Assembly: GCA_025642065.1 (NCBI GenBank)
Contig: JAODUP010001075.1
Span: 124,001-188,000, forward strand
Length of the DNA: 64,000 nucleotides
Origin: Paralvinella palmiformis
Taxonomy: Eukaryota; Annelida; Polychaeta; Terebellida; Alvinellidae
Reading direction: 5' to 3'
Below, piece by piece: positions 24,905 to 38,183 of the stretch. Within the stretch, counting starts at the first letter, position 1. Every line of letters starts with the position of its first letter. The position numbers were made by a program, and so were the translations under genes. Below the pieces are notes generated by a model. That model was given only the letters and a program-made list of their open reading frames with translations. It was not told the origin of the DNA and made no database searches.

Positions 24905-25000
24905 GGCGCCATTTCGATGGCAGAGTGATTAGAGCATTGTTCGGGACAGCTCCAGTTTGTGGGCACTTACCCGATTCATAATTGTCTTACGGCTATTGAT
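24905..25000 (+). repeat. tRNA-like SINE head (candidate)
   Basis: TGGCAGAGTGATTAGAGC at about 24918-24935 is a good pol III A box with the typical following AGAGCAT. A degenerate B box may be TTACCCGATTC near 24967-24977. There is no clear second copy in the window. Confidence 0.3.
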
Positions 25001-26029
25001 TTTTCACAGGCAGGGTATTTTAGGCGATATGTTAACATATCCGATTGAAAACAGCTAAATGTCACTCAAATTGCCTAGTTATAATGTGATTATGTTTGGC
25101 TTAAAAACAACCATATTATAAAATGACAACTAGAGCCAACAGGTGGAAATGAGATTTGTGAATTAAATATAAAGAGATACATAATATTGAAATTTGTGTA
25201 ATAAAATGTGTGACATCGTAATATAACCTCACCTTGGATATCTCGGATGAATCGAGATAAACTAGTTAGCGGATCATGAACCCTCATCAGAATTAGATTA
25301 GAAGTACTTAAGCAATAGGTATTAACTCACATACAAAATATGTTTAATAATTGTTCAATATCGATAAACCGAAAACGTGATATATTTATCCCGTGTGTTA
25401 TCATACATCAGACGTATTGATGGATAGTTAAAGAGATACCTAAATTCTGATGATAACTGAATGATGTATGTCATTGATCTGACCAAAATGATTGTTGATA
25501 TAGTTAGCAGACGAACAGATGTTTACACTATAATATTTGAACACACCAATAGGTTCACATCTCAGATCGGTGTATTGCAACCGAGGGGTTCCTTTCTGTA
25601 TCTACGACGTGTATAAAACTATATGATTTGTAATATAAACAGTTTTGTAATAAAACATTAGGAAAGAGTCAAAACTGATGGGTTGCTGGCCATTTAACCA
25701 ACCTTCATCGTTTTGATCACATTGCTGTATAGCGATATATATAACTAACCTGGCTCGTGAAATGGCTAAGTTTCTATGAAATAATTATATCAACAGGTAA
25801 AGCAGGACTATTTCTAACCACCGTAGCTACTAATACAGTTACACCAATAGATACTCGATATAGTCGGCATAAACAGTTTTTAAGTTACACAGAGTACAAC
25901 CAATGCCTTTCGAATTGTATAATTATGACGTCTTGTTTCCCAAATCATTATGTTTGGATTGCAAAACGTCAGATATTTGTTCCCTTACTCAAATTTGGAA
26001 TGTTTCAATCAAAGTAATCAATTATTAAT
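25001..26029. other. Non-coding DNA between duplicated blocks
   Basis: Nothing recognised. It belongs to the 2.8 kb that separates blocks C and D here but is absent from the other copy. Confidence 0.4.
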
Positions 26030-26330
26030 AAAGGTTATTCCTCTACGTCAAGTCAAGATAATCAACAAGTGGAATAACTAGATACAATTCAGTTCGAAAT
26101 CCAAACAGCAACCGTTTGATGCTATCTCATCCAGCGGCTGAAAATTGTCAGCTCTATCGAAGAAAGAACTTCCGACATCGTAGACAGTAATGGCATACAG
26201 CCAACATAACCGCTAATAGTTACCCACAATAATGATTGATTACCGAAGATTATTTATGGCGGAAACAAACGGAAGCGACACGGAAAGAAATAATTTATTC
26301 GGATCAGTTTATATAAATAAGAGCGGCAGA
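26030..26330 (+). repeat. Dispersed block A, partial copy 3
   Basis: Matches part of block A (30980-31200): GGAATAACTAGATACAAT, AATCCAAACAGCA, a TATCTCATCCAGCGGC stretch and ATGATTGATTACCGAAGATT. Short and diverged. Its position between blocks C and D makes the local duplication history a mosaic. Confidence 0.55.
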
Positions 26331-27699
26331 TGTTGGTCAGAATGTAGGCGATTATTACAATTGTGGAAGAAACGTGCCCAGCACCTGTTATTTTCATGCA
26401 AAAGGATTTATGTAAATCACAAATTAACAGATACATATTATGTAAACATCGTTGCTAATATATGAATCCGCTACGCACAAATGATTTGCAAGGACTCGGT
26501 ATCATATACAGACACTTATCAAAGTAATTAAAGTACACAATTGTGGATTAGTACCACTATTGAGGTAACCAGTATGTATATTTGTGGGGAGCGTTATCTG
26601 CATTTACCCCTTGATGTCTGTAGTTTAAGCGCATTCTAACTATTTTAAGTGATACCTGGGATATGTAATTCATGCATGCTAGATATAAATGATTTTAATA
26701 TTCAAGTAGAATCAGCAATTTAATAATTTATAATATTCGATATTAATAAAAAATACAACGATATAAATTTATCATTAATTTTTAGTGAACTGTTAGTCGG
26801 TTTATCAAAATTCAATTTTTTCCCATTCATTTATTTGATTAACTAACAATACATAATAACTTCGTGTTTTTTAAAACAATCAGCTCTTGAAATTAACCGA
26901 AATTGTATACCACCGTCATTCATGTTATTGACGTTATACCAATTTGGCATAAGAGAATGTAAATAAAACAAATACATTCCCTTAATTTATATAATACCGG
27001 GTGATGAACCCTACATAATGATGGATGCCGTAAATGATGGATTCCTGCCAATTAAATTCAATTTCCTTTTAAGTTTTTACGTTTTCGATTACCAAACTTC
27101 AAGATAAACACGAACAGGTGTTTCGTATTGGTACTATGTCTGTTTAAATGATCAGGAAGAGTCTTGTCTTTTGTTTATGAGCAAACAAACTGGTCGTAAT
27201 GGATAATCATGTTAATGGATTACAACAGGTAGATAACAAAGACACCATAATCTACATATTAGCAAATAAATATTGTATTCATCCATATAAAGGAATGCCA
27301 TCATTGAGTTAGTAAACTTTACATCGCCTGCCTTTATATCAATAAGCAAGGAAATTACCGTTATTCGGAAGGATGTTCCTATTTCATCATTTCCGACGAT
27401 TTATTGATGTGAAAGAAGCCCCATAAAATAGTTCATTCAGAAACAATATGTTGTATATCTCTTAGTTATGGATCAATATTTAGAATCACGCAAATATTAC
27501 ACTCAGCCTACGACCAATAAATACAGCCGTCAACCCGAGTCCACGTGTATACTGTCAGCCAACCTCATAGATGAAAATGTATGGCTAAGCATTGGTGTAG
27601 ATGGTAAATGATCACGCATGATTATTTTTCCAAATTAGATAATATGATTCCAGTCAATTTTAAATAGACTACGCTATTTTAAAGCATGTTTCCAATGAT
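26331..27699. other. Non-coding AT-rich DNA
   Basis: No gene or known repeat recognised. Confidence 0.4.
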
Positions 27700-29120
27700 C
27701 CGAGCTGTAATAGCTATAACGTAAGCCATCTCACATGAAGAATCATTTTATAAACATAGCCTTTGTACATGTTGGTATGATGCTCTCTACAAGGAAATAC
27801 TGATAGGACGTTAATATATGCAAGTGGTTGTAATACTAATATTACTACTACTACTACTACTACTAATATTACCACTATTACTACTACTACTAATATTACT
27901 ACTGCTACTACTACTACTACTACTAATAATAATAATAATACTCTTACTACTAAATACTCTACTATTGCTACTATTACTACTATTACCACTAATTATTTAA
28001 TTTTTTCTCCTAATTCCATAAGTTGTATTTAATAAACTAACATACTAATATATTATATCATGCATATACATATGTTTTGAAATTTGGGGGACCGATGTAG
28101 CGTGAGCTGTCTTCACATAGGACCCAAGATAAAGGAAATATTTAAATAAACTATACATATTGATGGCTACTACAGTGAACAGGATACGAACAGGTGAGCG
28201 AGAAAGACGGGATGGTGGACTATAAACAAATCGTCTTGATCCAGGATAACCTTTGCCACTTCCTTTGACAATCACAATGTCCACTAGGTGACTATGTACA
28301 TGTTAAATACACTTCAACATAAATAATACTTCAGTTATGTTTTGCTTACCAACAACAGTTTGTCAAAGGAGTACCGGAGTTAATGAAGTTGAAATAGTAA
28401 TATGCGTAGCAGAGAAGAGGGCATTACAACCTGTTCAGCTCAGTATTTCACATCGCCACATGAGTTGATGGGTTGATATCTCAAAATAATGTTAATACAT
28501 CCACTTTTTGAAGTGATTTAATATGAAACAAATATATATTAGCTGAGTTGCTATAAGTCGAGGCTCTTAAATGACAGGAACATAGAACATTTCCTACTCT
28601 AACGTCATTATGTAAAACCATCAGTTGTAATTGACCCTTTCGTTTTAATTTGAGTTAAAATTAAACAAATATTAGCGTGAAGTTTCAAACAAAATCAGAA
28701 TACACCTGAGTTGGGACTAGTATCTATGGACGAGGTTGAAAGCGTTATGCGAAGGGTCATAATAATAATCGTGTGAAATGCAGAACACATTCTTCCATGG
28801 GGTGCACTTCATACTCCCCTAAGAGTTGAGATAAATGTTAAATACAGGCTCTGTAAACGTTTTGTAAAATATCAACTTTAAATAATGGTATTTTGCTGTG
28901 AAATACAATTCGATTTTTTCTTTTCACGGTAAAATTTTTTGCTTTAATAAATCTAACCAGAACAGCTATAGCATGCCTATTTCGTACGTGTATTTTACGC
29001 CAGTACAAATACTGTTCAGGTAAACAAGTATGCTTTTTATATATGGACATGTTTTAACCCTTACACATCAGTAATCTACAGCCAGTATATTGTATTATGG
29101 GTATCACATGATAACAACCA
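27700..29120 (+). repeat. Duplicated block D, copy 1
   Basis: Direct paralogue of 34040-35470. Landmarks: a CTA/ACT array (27834-27995), AATTTGGGGGACCGATGTAG (28081), GTGAGCTGTCTTC, GATACGAACAGGTGAGCGAG (28182), GTGGACTATAAAC, TCACTTGTAATTGA-type motif (28625), GGACGAGGTTGAAAGC (28729), and CAGTAATCTACAGCCAGTATATT (29069). Non-coding. Confidence 0.85.
27834..27995. repeat. (ACT)n/(TAATAA)n array inside block D
   Basis: Mixed ACT, ATT and AATA triplets. It corresponds to the larger array at 34205-34450 in the other copy, so its length has changed between copies. Confidence 0.9.
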
Positions 29121-29135
29121 TGCTGACCAGAACGC

Positions 29136-29137
<2 letters not shown>

Positions 29138-29181
<44 letters not shown>

Positions 29182-29190
29182 GGGGGGGAG
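29138..29190. repeat. (TA)n(TG)n then G run
   Basis: (TA)16, (TG)5 and a GGGGGGGGAGGGGG stretch; a G-rich tract is rare in this window. Confidence 0.9.
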
Positions 29191-30344
29191 GGGGTTGTAT
29201 TTTAGCTCCTGGAATACCATACATGATTGTCAGATGCTGGAACGTATGTCATTGCTAAGTTATATTTACATCATTTTAACACATTACACGTGTTACTTCG
29301 CGTTTTCGATCGACTCACTCAGCCAAAAATACAATCAATGTATTTGTTAGATTTTTAAAGGGAGAACATGCTTATTAGCCACACCTAAGAATCCTGACAC
29401 ACTGGGACTAATTCTTCTACAGGAGCCGATAATCTGCAGGAAAGACTGAATCCTTTCCAGCATATCACTAGATAAATGTTACGTAGAGATGCATGCACAC
29501 TAATAATATTTAATTGTTGCTCGCGAGGTCTCCCACACTGTGGCATAATATAAAGCTGACCGATTTGTATCAGTAATAACAGGTATCGTTTTTGTATCAG
29601 TAGTAATAAGAGTTGTAGTAGAAGTAGTAGCTGTAGCTATGATTTGTGTGGTTTGCCTGAACATTACCAGTATGCATAATACCAGTAGTAGTAGTTGTAG
29701 TGGTTGTTGCTGTAGTACTATCAGAAGTAGTGCCGGTAGAAGAAGTAATAGGAACGATAATAAGAGTAGCAGTTATAGTAGTAGAAAGATTAGTAGAGAA
29801 GTGGTGGCAATACTAGCCAAAGGTAGACTGATACGACGTTAAGCCAAACTGAAGGAAGTCTGAATATATATTCCGCATTTCCTTTGACGTGTGGGTAATA
29901 ATGCGGTGATATAACTCGCTTATAATAAACATTGCGCGGCAATCATTACCAGAAATGGAATTTGATTGAAATATTCCCCTTCGGGATTTTCAGTTAAATG
30001 GTTTTTCCTGGCAATTATATGAATAACATCTCTAATGCAGAAGCGTATAAACAAACACGGCGAAGAAACGATTTATTTTGCTGGCCATTCTCCATACTGT
30101 AAATTCTCACTTAAATAAAACCACACTCTATTATGGCTAGGCGATATATTACACTATAAGATTATATTTAACATCCGTATACTGAGAATATAATAACCCG
30201 GGTATAAGAGGTGGACGGAGATATGTCGTGTGAAATCTGAGGCATCTCAACATATCACGTTCGAAGTAGGTGTTTCTATGACAGGAATTACACTAATATT
30301 ACCTTACTTCGCCAATGAAATATGGCGTCGGTGTAAATGTGGTC
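29191..30344. other. Non-coding DNA with GTA-rich tract
   Basis: An irregular GTA/GTT-rich tract lies at about 29600-29800. A 67-codon Ser-rich frame over it is a repeat translation. Nothing else recognised. Confidence 0.45.
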
Positions 30345-31525
30345 ATATTACTTTGTTGATGCCGGAACAGGACTATTCCATTTTTGCGTTCCTTTCATCT
30401 GATCAGTAATCTTATTTTGCAAATAAAATGATAAACCAAACGAAAAGAATACTCCGCAATTGTAACTAATATCGTATTCTGCCGATAAATAAGAACCTGG
30501 CTTCAATCTAAAGAAGAAGCTTAAGGTTGTCGACTTGGTCTTATGTCATACTTTAGACTACTCAGTGACGTTTATGATCGACCAGATCAAACATAGATGT
30601 CTTTGTAGCTGATATACAAATATTAAATTCTTTCACAAACTTATCTGATGCCAAAAAGAATCACTTGTACACTGTTATTAGTTTAGAGAATATTCGTTCG
30701 ATTGTTTTGATATTCTAATCATCAAAACACATTTCAAATAAATAAACGATACCAGGACTAAAAACGTATTTGTTTACTGGTTTGTAGAATCCAAAATTCA
30801 ATTTAATCTCATCCACTTACTGTCTGGTGAATTACACAATAAGGACTTAGTTTCCGAATGCTTGTGTGTTGTTGGCAAAACACCGCTAATTTAGTCTACT
30901 GGTCAAACTTGGAGTGCTTCCGTCTGAGTGCATCGTGGCGTTAGTTGTTCTTGTCTGTCTACCCGGAAATCCAAACATCAATACATGGAGTAATTAGATA
31001 CGACTGTGAAAGGAATCCAAACAACATCACGTTGGTACTATTTCATCGAACGGCGGGAACATGTCAGTTTTAAGGAAGCGAGAAGTAAGGACTCTGACTA
31101 ACACTACGTATTACATGGTTACGTAATTATGATTGATAGCCAAAGATTATTACGGCGAAAATCGGCGCTATGACGAATGAAAATTGAACAGTAGACGTAA
31201 TTGCAAATAGAACAGCGTTTTAAACGGAATTGAATGATAAATCGATTGCCTTGGAGTAGTCCAAAAGAAACATTGATAGTGAGTGGAAGAGTGAATGACT
31301 CAGTGCTTGGGTAGACCAGTGAGGTGGTGCATGAGAAAGTCAAGGTACGAGTGAGTGAGTGTATTGTATTGCTTAGACAAAGTGTTGGTCATACCTCAAT
31401 CTAATGGCACACACTGTAATACCTACTACTGGCATCTCAGTGCTCTAACTACTAGACGATGAAGATATATCGAAATTTGTTCGTTTAAAAATAAATCTAC
31501 TCACAAGAGGCAATCAAATAACTGA
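30345..31525 (+). repeat. Dispersed block A, copy 2
   Basis: Direct paralogue of 1-1105: CTTTCATCTGATCAGTAATC (30392), CGTATTCTGCCGATAAATAA (30472), GACCAGATCAAAC (30578), AACTTGGAGTGCTTCCGTCT (30905), GTAAGGACTCTGA, ATTATGATTGATAGCC (31126) and GTGCTCTAACTACTAGACGA (31440). Longer than copy 1 owing to small indels. Confidence 0.75.
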
Positions 31526-32430
31526 TTAACTATTGTGGTTGATAATAGAAGCCACTAGTCTATTTTCATAATATACGTTTGGCCTGTTGAGAGACAACAA
31601 AGTATATTTTCACAGTATATGTATTTGTCTCGGTAGTCAAAATAATGACCTTTCAGAAAGCGCATTAACATAATTGTAGGAATTCAATAATATTGTTCCC
31701 GGCAAAGGAGTATGCGATTTAATATGTTTTCAATTCGATTTAAATACCAGTCATGGAAGTATCTTGTTACTTGTTTTCTTCAATGTATTTGTATATGATC
31801 TTATGAATGAGATTAGTTGTAGTAACGTAGAAGTGCTTTGCGAATGCTGATAACATCAGTTTGTTTAATTCAATAGTTCCTGGATTACAAGCCCTGGTTC
31901 ATTTGGCTTTAAATTAGCCGGTTACTAGCCTGATTATTTTGTGACTAAAGCCATATGGTATTTAAATAACATTTTAATGGAATAGTTTACAAATATAAAC
32001 ATATTAGGTGTAACATTTCACTGAACTTGGCAAGTATTGCACTATATGTACTGTTGCTGATGTCTTGTTGTTGTATATATATTTTTAGCGAACTGGTTCA
32101 TCCTATGCAATATTGTTGTATATTAGTTTTAAAGTATATTCTATCCCATGTGCGACTGTTGTATTAACGTATTTACTATATTGTTATTATTTTTCGTTTA
32201 TGAATGGTAAATTAAAAAATAATAGTTTTGGGTTAGCAGATACACATGCCATATAATATTTATTATCCGTTATTTATCATTTTTTTCTTATTAAGGAGTA
32301 TCCCCTCTGATATAAGGCGAAAAACTAACAATTGTCAAACAATCGTCGGCAAAATTAAATTATGACATGAAAACGCCCCACAAATTACTTTTAAAGATGT
32401 CCTCTTCTAATTGAGTTTCAGATGTTACAA
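31526..32430. other. Non-coding AT-rich DNA
   Basis: Nothing recognised before the TATC-rich array begins. Confidence 0.4.
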
Positions 32431-33222
<792 letters not shown>

Positions 33223-33224
33223 TT

Positions 33225-34035
33225 TTTACATTAAGAAACAGTGCGATACGTGATTGACAATTAGAACGATTCCATGCCCAAAACTGGAATCATTTGGTAA
33301 CTAATTGTATATGTGTTTTTAACAAGATGCTTACACTAACTGTTGATAATTGATACACTACTACTTAAAATTGTTATTGTTTTAAGCTTTAAAATGCTAA
33401 GTTGGATAAACTCATATAAAAAAAGTTGATTCACAATATTTGAACGATATGAATGATAAGTTTCGCAATGCAAATTAATTACTATTTCTGTTCATACATG
33501 CTCCGCATACTATATTTTGTAAATATATTGTTCTACACTGGTTTACACAATATCATGTTATTATAATAATTATATTAAACTAATAATAATATGCTTACAA
33601 ATTCTCACTGACATCTATCTGCCATTGTATTAGTGAGTGTGGGGTGTCTAATAAATGCAAACCTGCTCTGTTATCATGAAATCATTAAATATGTGACCAG
33701 TCACACACAAATCGTTAACACCGTGAGACTAGAAAGAGATCGGGACATTCCGTGCATCAGTAGCCTTACTCCATTAGGACAATACGTCTTTGATAATTAA
33801 TGAATTACTTATCGATCGGTGTCAGGGCAAACCAATTATGGATGATAAAATAAGAATCGATAGCTTGTCTTTGCAAATATCCTCAAGTTAATGAGTTTCC
33901 CGTGACAGATAAAATATTCACAGTAGGGACGATGTATTTGATTGTCACATTATGAACCATCAATCCCACCCTAACCCTAACCCTAACCCACCTTAGTCAT
34001 AATGGGATCACGAGATGCCATACACCCGAAACTTC
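33225..34035 (+). repeat. Duplicated block C, copy 2
   Basis: Direct paralogue of 24025-24870 with the same landmark order. It holds a telomere-like tract (33968-33989) that the other copy lacks, and it continues directly into block D, unlike copy 1. Confidence 0.85.
33968..33989. repeat. Interstitial telomere-like repeat (ACCCTA)n
   Basis: Three perfect ACCCTA units plus ACCC, i.e. TTAGGG-type on the minus strand. The paralogous position near 24786 has no such sequence. This repeat is the telomere of most animals outside arthropods and nematodes. Confidence 0.85.
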
Positions 34036-34039
34036 CAAG

Positions 34040-34337
34040 TAAATATTATATATTGTGTTTCCATTTACACGAAATCAATATGTTGTGTTGGTTCACATAA
34101 AGGAATACAAACATTGTGTTATCTATATTTATATCGCTTCACAATTTGTCGAAAAATCCAATTTTGGGAAATAACTGATATACGTATAATGTATACAAAT
34201 GTTGGCAATACTACTACTACTACTACTACTAGTATTACTATACTACTACTACTACTATTACTGCTACTACTACTTTTATTACTACTACTACTACTTCTAC
34301 TACTTCTACTACTACTACTACTGCTAATAATAATAAC

Positions 34338-34372
<35 letters not shown>

Positions 34373-35470
34373 TACTCATACTACTACTACTACTGTTACT
34401 ACAACAACTACTAATACTACTATTGCTACTACTTGAAATAATAATTATAATAAAAATAATAATAGATTTTCTAAATAACCTATGATACATACAATTATTT
34501 TTCAAAATTTTGCAACTGGTATTTCATACAATAACTTAATTATAGATTATATCATGCAATGTAAATATGCGTTAAAATTTGGGGGACCGATGTATCGTGA
34601 GCTGTCTTCCCATCTGATCCAAGGTATAGGAAATCCGGAAATTACATATGAATATTCATGGCTACAACAATGAACAGAATCTAAATGCCAAGTCGTGGAG
34701 ACACGGATACGAACGTGTAAGCGAGAAAAACGGGAGTGTGGACTATAAACGAATCATATTGACACAGTATATCTTTGTCACTTCCTTTAACAACCATAAT
34801 ATTGCTTCTCATAATTAGTAATAGCCAGTAGTTGACTTTATACATGTTAAATATAGTTCATCACAAAAAATACTTCCATTATGTTAGGAATGATGTGACA
34901 GGAATATGGAAGATTACTAACTCTAACCTCATTATCTAAGACCATCACTTGTAATTGAATTTGTCGGTTTAATTTGAGTTATAAATAGACAAACGTTAAT
35001 GTTAAGTCTGAAATAAATTGAGAATATACTCTGTGGACGATGTCGAAAGCTTTATTCGAAGGTTCATGATAATACTGTTCAATAGTTTACAGACATGAAT
35101 CATGAGAACTTAAGTGAGATGAACACTTTCCTCCCTGGAATGCACTTCAAATTCCCTTGAAAGGTGCGAAGGTGTTATAGCATCAACGGTGGCTAAATGC
35201 TAGATATACACACTCTGTAAGAATATTGGAAAATAATCACTTTTAGTAATGCTATTTTCCTATGATACCTTATTCGATAATTTGTTTTCTCGTCTAAATG
35301 TCTCCGTTAATAAACTTAACCTAAACCGTTATATAATGCTTATTTCTCCGTGTTTTTACCGCAGTACTAACACTGCTCAAGTAACCAAGTATAGCTGATT
35401 ATATAATGAGATGTTTTAACTTATACAAATCAGTAATCTCCAACCAGTATATTATATCATGGGTGCCATA
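34040..35470 (+). repeat. Duplicated block D, copy 2
   Basis: Direct paralogue of 27700-29120: ATTTGGGGGACCGATGTATC (34579), GTGAGCTGTCTTC, GATACGAACGTGTAAGCGAG (34707), GTGGACTATAAACG (34738), a TGTGGACGATGTCGAAAGC stretch (35032) and a CAGTAATCTCCAACCAGTAT stretch (35431). The match ends exactly at the TAA tail of a LINE-A fragment. Confidence 0.85.
34205..34450. repeat. (ACT)n/(TAA)n array
   Basis: Long mixed ACT and AAT array inside block D copy 2. The 156-codon Leu/Ile-rich frame and the Ser-rich antisense frame are repeat translations. Confidence 0.9.
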
Positions 35471-35662
35471 TGATAATAATAATATAATAATAATATATTT
35501 TAATAAAGCGCCCTTACTAGTAGCAGCCATTAAAAGGCACTGTACAAATAATATGTAATATAATAATACCCCAATTAATATGTATGTAAGAACCCTATAA
35601 TGATTTAAAAGATACTAATTATTTATCTGTGAAAGCGACTTTAAATAGGTATGTTTTACGAA
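35470..35662 (-). mobile_element. LINE family A 3' tail
   Basis: Matches 4604-4790: TTTAATAAAGCGCCCTTACT, GGCACTGTACAAATAATATG, GATTTAAAAGATA and TTATCTGTGAAAGCGACTTT. The TAATAATATAATAATAA tail lies at the block D junction. A severely 5'-truncated insertion. Confidence 0.85.
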
Positions 35663-35679
35663 ATTGAGGAAGTAGTGTT

Positions 35680-36460
35680 GCCGACCTTGTCTTCCCGTTG
35701 ACTTCTAACTAATTAATATGGACCAGGTTGTAAGGAATCAGATATATAGCTAGAACGCATACACTGACTACAATAAAGGTTGTTGCATATTACAGGTGCT
35801 GAGTATTTAGCTACCTATAGTTATCTGAGTTTCTTAGTTTGTGGAAAAGGTATGATTGAAGTTCTTCCATATAATTGGAAGATGACATAAAAACAACTTA
35901 CTAGATACTTCAGAATAGCATCTATGAAAATTAATATGACTAGATTTTCTTATCACACGATCCTCCTGTATGTTCGAATTGGAATTGAAAATACCATAGA
36001 TGGAGTGTGGACCTTTTTACTAATAAAATCGTCCATGAATAAACCTACTTAGTATTGATTCATGTCACTTAATTTGACAAGTGCTCAGCTTTTTTAAATG
36101 TTTGATGAAATGACGTTTCGCCAACCTAAACTATCATAATCGATATGCATTTGTGTTAGTGGCGGGTATCGAGTGTTCATACTATGTAATGCTAAGAACT
36201 TCTCTACAGGCTTTATGCCATGAAACAGAAATCTTATTTTTACATGGTTCAAATGATATTTCCAAGAAAGCGCCTCATGTATAAACACATCAACAAACGT
36301 CATGTTTTTTTATTGAAATTGAGAGCAAATCGTTCTAAATATCAAATTTGTTCCAATCAATATTCTTGGCAATACCTTTCAAAACTATGAATGTATTTAG
36401 TGTTTCGTGATTTAATGACAGACCATTTGCACAAAACCATTCAAATAAGTTAATAATTTA
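35680..36460 (-). mobile_element. LINE family B 3' fragment
   Basis: Parallel to 48890-49730 of the better copy: GGACCAGGTTGTAAGGAAT versus GGACCAGGTACCAAGGAAT, and a minus-strand frame with LSWKYHLNHVK (36263-36230) matching LSWKYHLIYVK in the other copy. It ends near 36460 in an ATTATTAACTTATTTGAATGG-like region, the equivalent of NNLFEW. Frames are broken. Confidence 0.8.
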
Positions 36461-36869
36461 TACCCCAGGCATAAGTTGGGATTCTAGTTTATGTGGGATA
36501 TAATTCCCCTTAATTAAATGATGCGGTATGCTAATCCCATTTCCATAGTCATTGAGCACCTTACCCTATCAGCCACAGGATAGTATAGAGCCGTAGAAGA
36601 AAAACCTTGGAAATGAGGCCAGTCTAAGAGATCAAACGAGGAGCTGTCCCTTTTCATGTTACGATTCAGATATTGGCAAAGACAGGGTATGGTTACTGAG
36701 TATAATATTGTACAACGTTAGGCTTTAAAACATTAACTTGAAAGTCCATTTTTGATCGGATAATAGCAATATTTGCAATCTCTATCTCTCTTCTCTCTCA
36801 CTCTATATATATATAGCTTTTCCCTCTAACGACAACATATCAGCCTATGTGGGTGTGAGTTATATGCTG
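36461..36869. other. Non-coding spacer
   Basis: Contains a small CTCTCT/TATATA tract (36780-36815). Nothing else recognised. Confidence 0.4.
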
Positions 36870-37250
36870 AGCGCGTTCATGTGTGTGTTTACGTGACTAT
36901 GTGTGTATATGTGGGTGTATATATGTATGTGTTCGTGTGTTTTGTGTGTGTGTGTGTTTAGTGTGTGTGTGGTTTGTGTGTGTTTTATGTGTACGCCAAT
37001 GTACGTGTGTCTATGTGTTTATACATGTGTGTAGATGCGTGTATATGTGTGTATGTATTTGTGCGTGTGTGTGTGTGTGCATGCATGCATGCATGCGTGC
37101 GTGTGTGAATATGTGCGCACATGTGCGCGTGCATGTGCATGTATACGTGTGTGCACACTCAAGCGCGCGTGTGTATGCGAATGTCTGCGTACATGTACGT
37201 ATGAGTGAACATCGGTACGTATGAGTATTATGAGTGTGTATGTGTGTGTT
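36870..37250. repeat. Degenerate GT-rich tract
   Basis: About 380 bp of imperfect GTGTGT/GTATGT/GCATGC repeats with many interruptions, including four CATG/GCAT units near 37080-37100. The 113-codon Cys/Val-rich frame is a repeat translation. Confidence 0.9.
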
Positions 37251-37334
37251 TTATAAAGCTCTTTAAGGCACTGGAACAGGTGTTATGCTTTAATTCAAAC
37301 AACAATTTATTTCGAAGGTTACTGTTTTAGTCTA

Positions 37335-37547
37335 TTAATTCGGACCTTGCCAATCAGAACCGGAGCTGGGTATTTGTTCAATCGGTCCGAGAGATGGACG
37401 GTTGTAATCAGGCAGAAAAGAGCTAACTGCGTGCACTTTAACATGTGTATATAAAGAAGAAAGTCGATGGCTTCTTTCAATTGTAAATCTGTGGCCATTA
37501 GCTCTTATGCGAAGAGATTTGCTAGTTTCGCCAACATATTGTAGCAC
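37335..37547 (-). pseudogene. Penelope GIY-YIG endonuclease remnant
   Basis: Seventy codons beginning near the second half of the GIY-YIG motif: YVGETSKSLRIRANGHRFTIE retains the YVGET, Arg and His positions of the nuclease core. The upstream GIY part is beyond a frame break. In active elements this domain cuts the target site. Confidence 0.75.
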
Positions 37548-37844
37548 TGATAAGCATAATAACGTTTGAAGAAGAGAAATCTAAGAAAGACCATGCCTTA
37601 TTAAAGTCCTTCTCATTAGAACATATACTACAAAATCGTATAATTTGCAATCTTAATATACATTTAATGGTATGTTTGGGATTAAAGACATGTTTGTGCA
37701 ACATCTGATGAGTATCGGTTGGTTTAAAAATACTTTGGTCGGTAAGGTATTATTGTTTTTTGGATCTTTGAATAAAGTGGTATCTATAAAATCGACCGAA
37801 TCAATACAGATAGAAGATCTAAATTTAATGGATGGTTCATGCGT

Positions 37845-38183
37845 TTAAAAACTATTTAGAAACTCAGAGGACGCATCTTTGCCATGTGGCCATATTATGA
37901 AAATAGCATCCAAATACCAGAAGTAGGTATGAGGTTTTAATGGACATTTAAGTAATGCTTCTTTCTCAAATTTTGCCATGTAACTATCGGCGTACTGTGG
38001 TGCCCAATCCCTACCCATAGAAGTGCCTACTTTTTGGATGAACCTTTCATCGTTAAACAAAAAGTCATTACTCTTCAAAGATAATTCTAAAAGTTCTATA
38101 ATTGGATCATCATATACGGGATAATTTCCTACTACGTCCCTGACCGCTAGCAACCACTTGATGTAATCTATATTAGTATACAT
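37845..38183 (-). pseudogene. Penelope RT palm segment with mutated catalytic Asp
   Basis: A 112-codon frame with MYTNID (first palm motif), GTSMGRDWAPQYADSYM at residues 53-69 (usually SMGxxxAPxYAN) and YLDAIFIIW at residues 90-98. Position 93, normally the second catalytic Asp, is Ala by one base change. The frame stops after FLNSF; the family's next motif lies in a shifted frame. Confidence 0.8.

Noticed and set aside
33961..34020. A true chromosome end at the telomere-like tract
   Set aside because: Only three and a half units, with paralogous sequence continuing on both sides; it is interstitial.
34015..34505. 156-codon Leu/Ile-rich frame and Ser-rich antisense frame
   Set aside because: Translations of ACT/AAT triplet arrays; not membrane proteins.
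36883..37224. 113-codon Cys/Val-rich frame resembling a cysteine-rich secreted peptide
   Set aside because: It follows the GT-rich tract exactly and has no signal peptide or cysteine spacing independent of the repeat.
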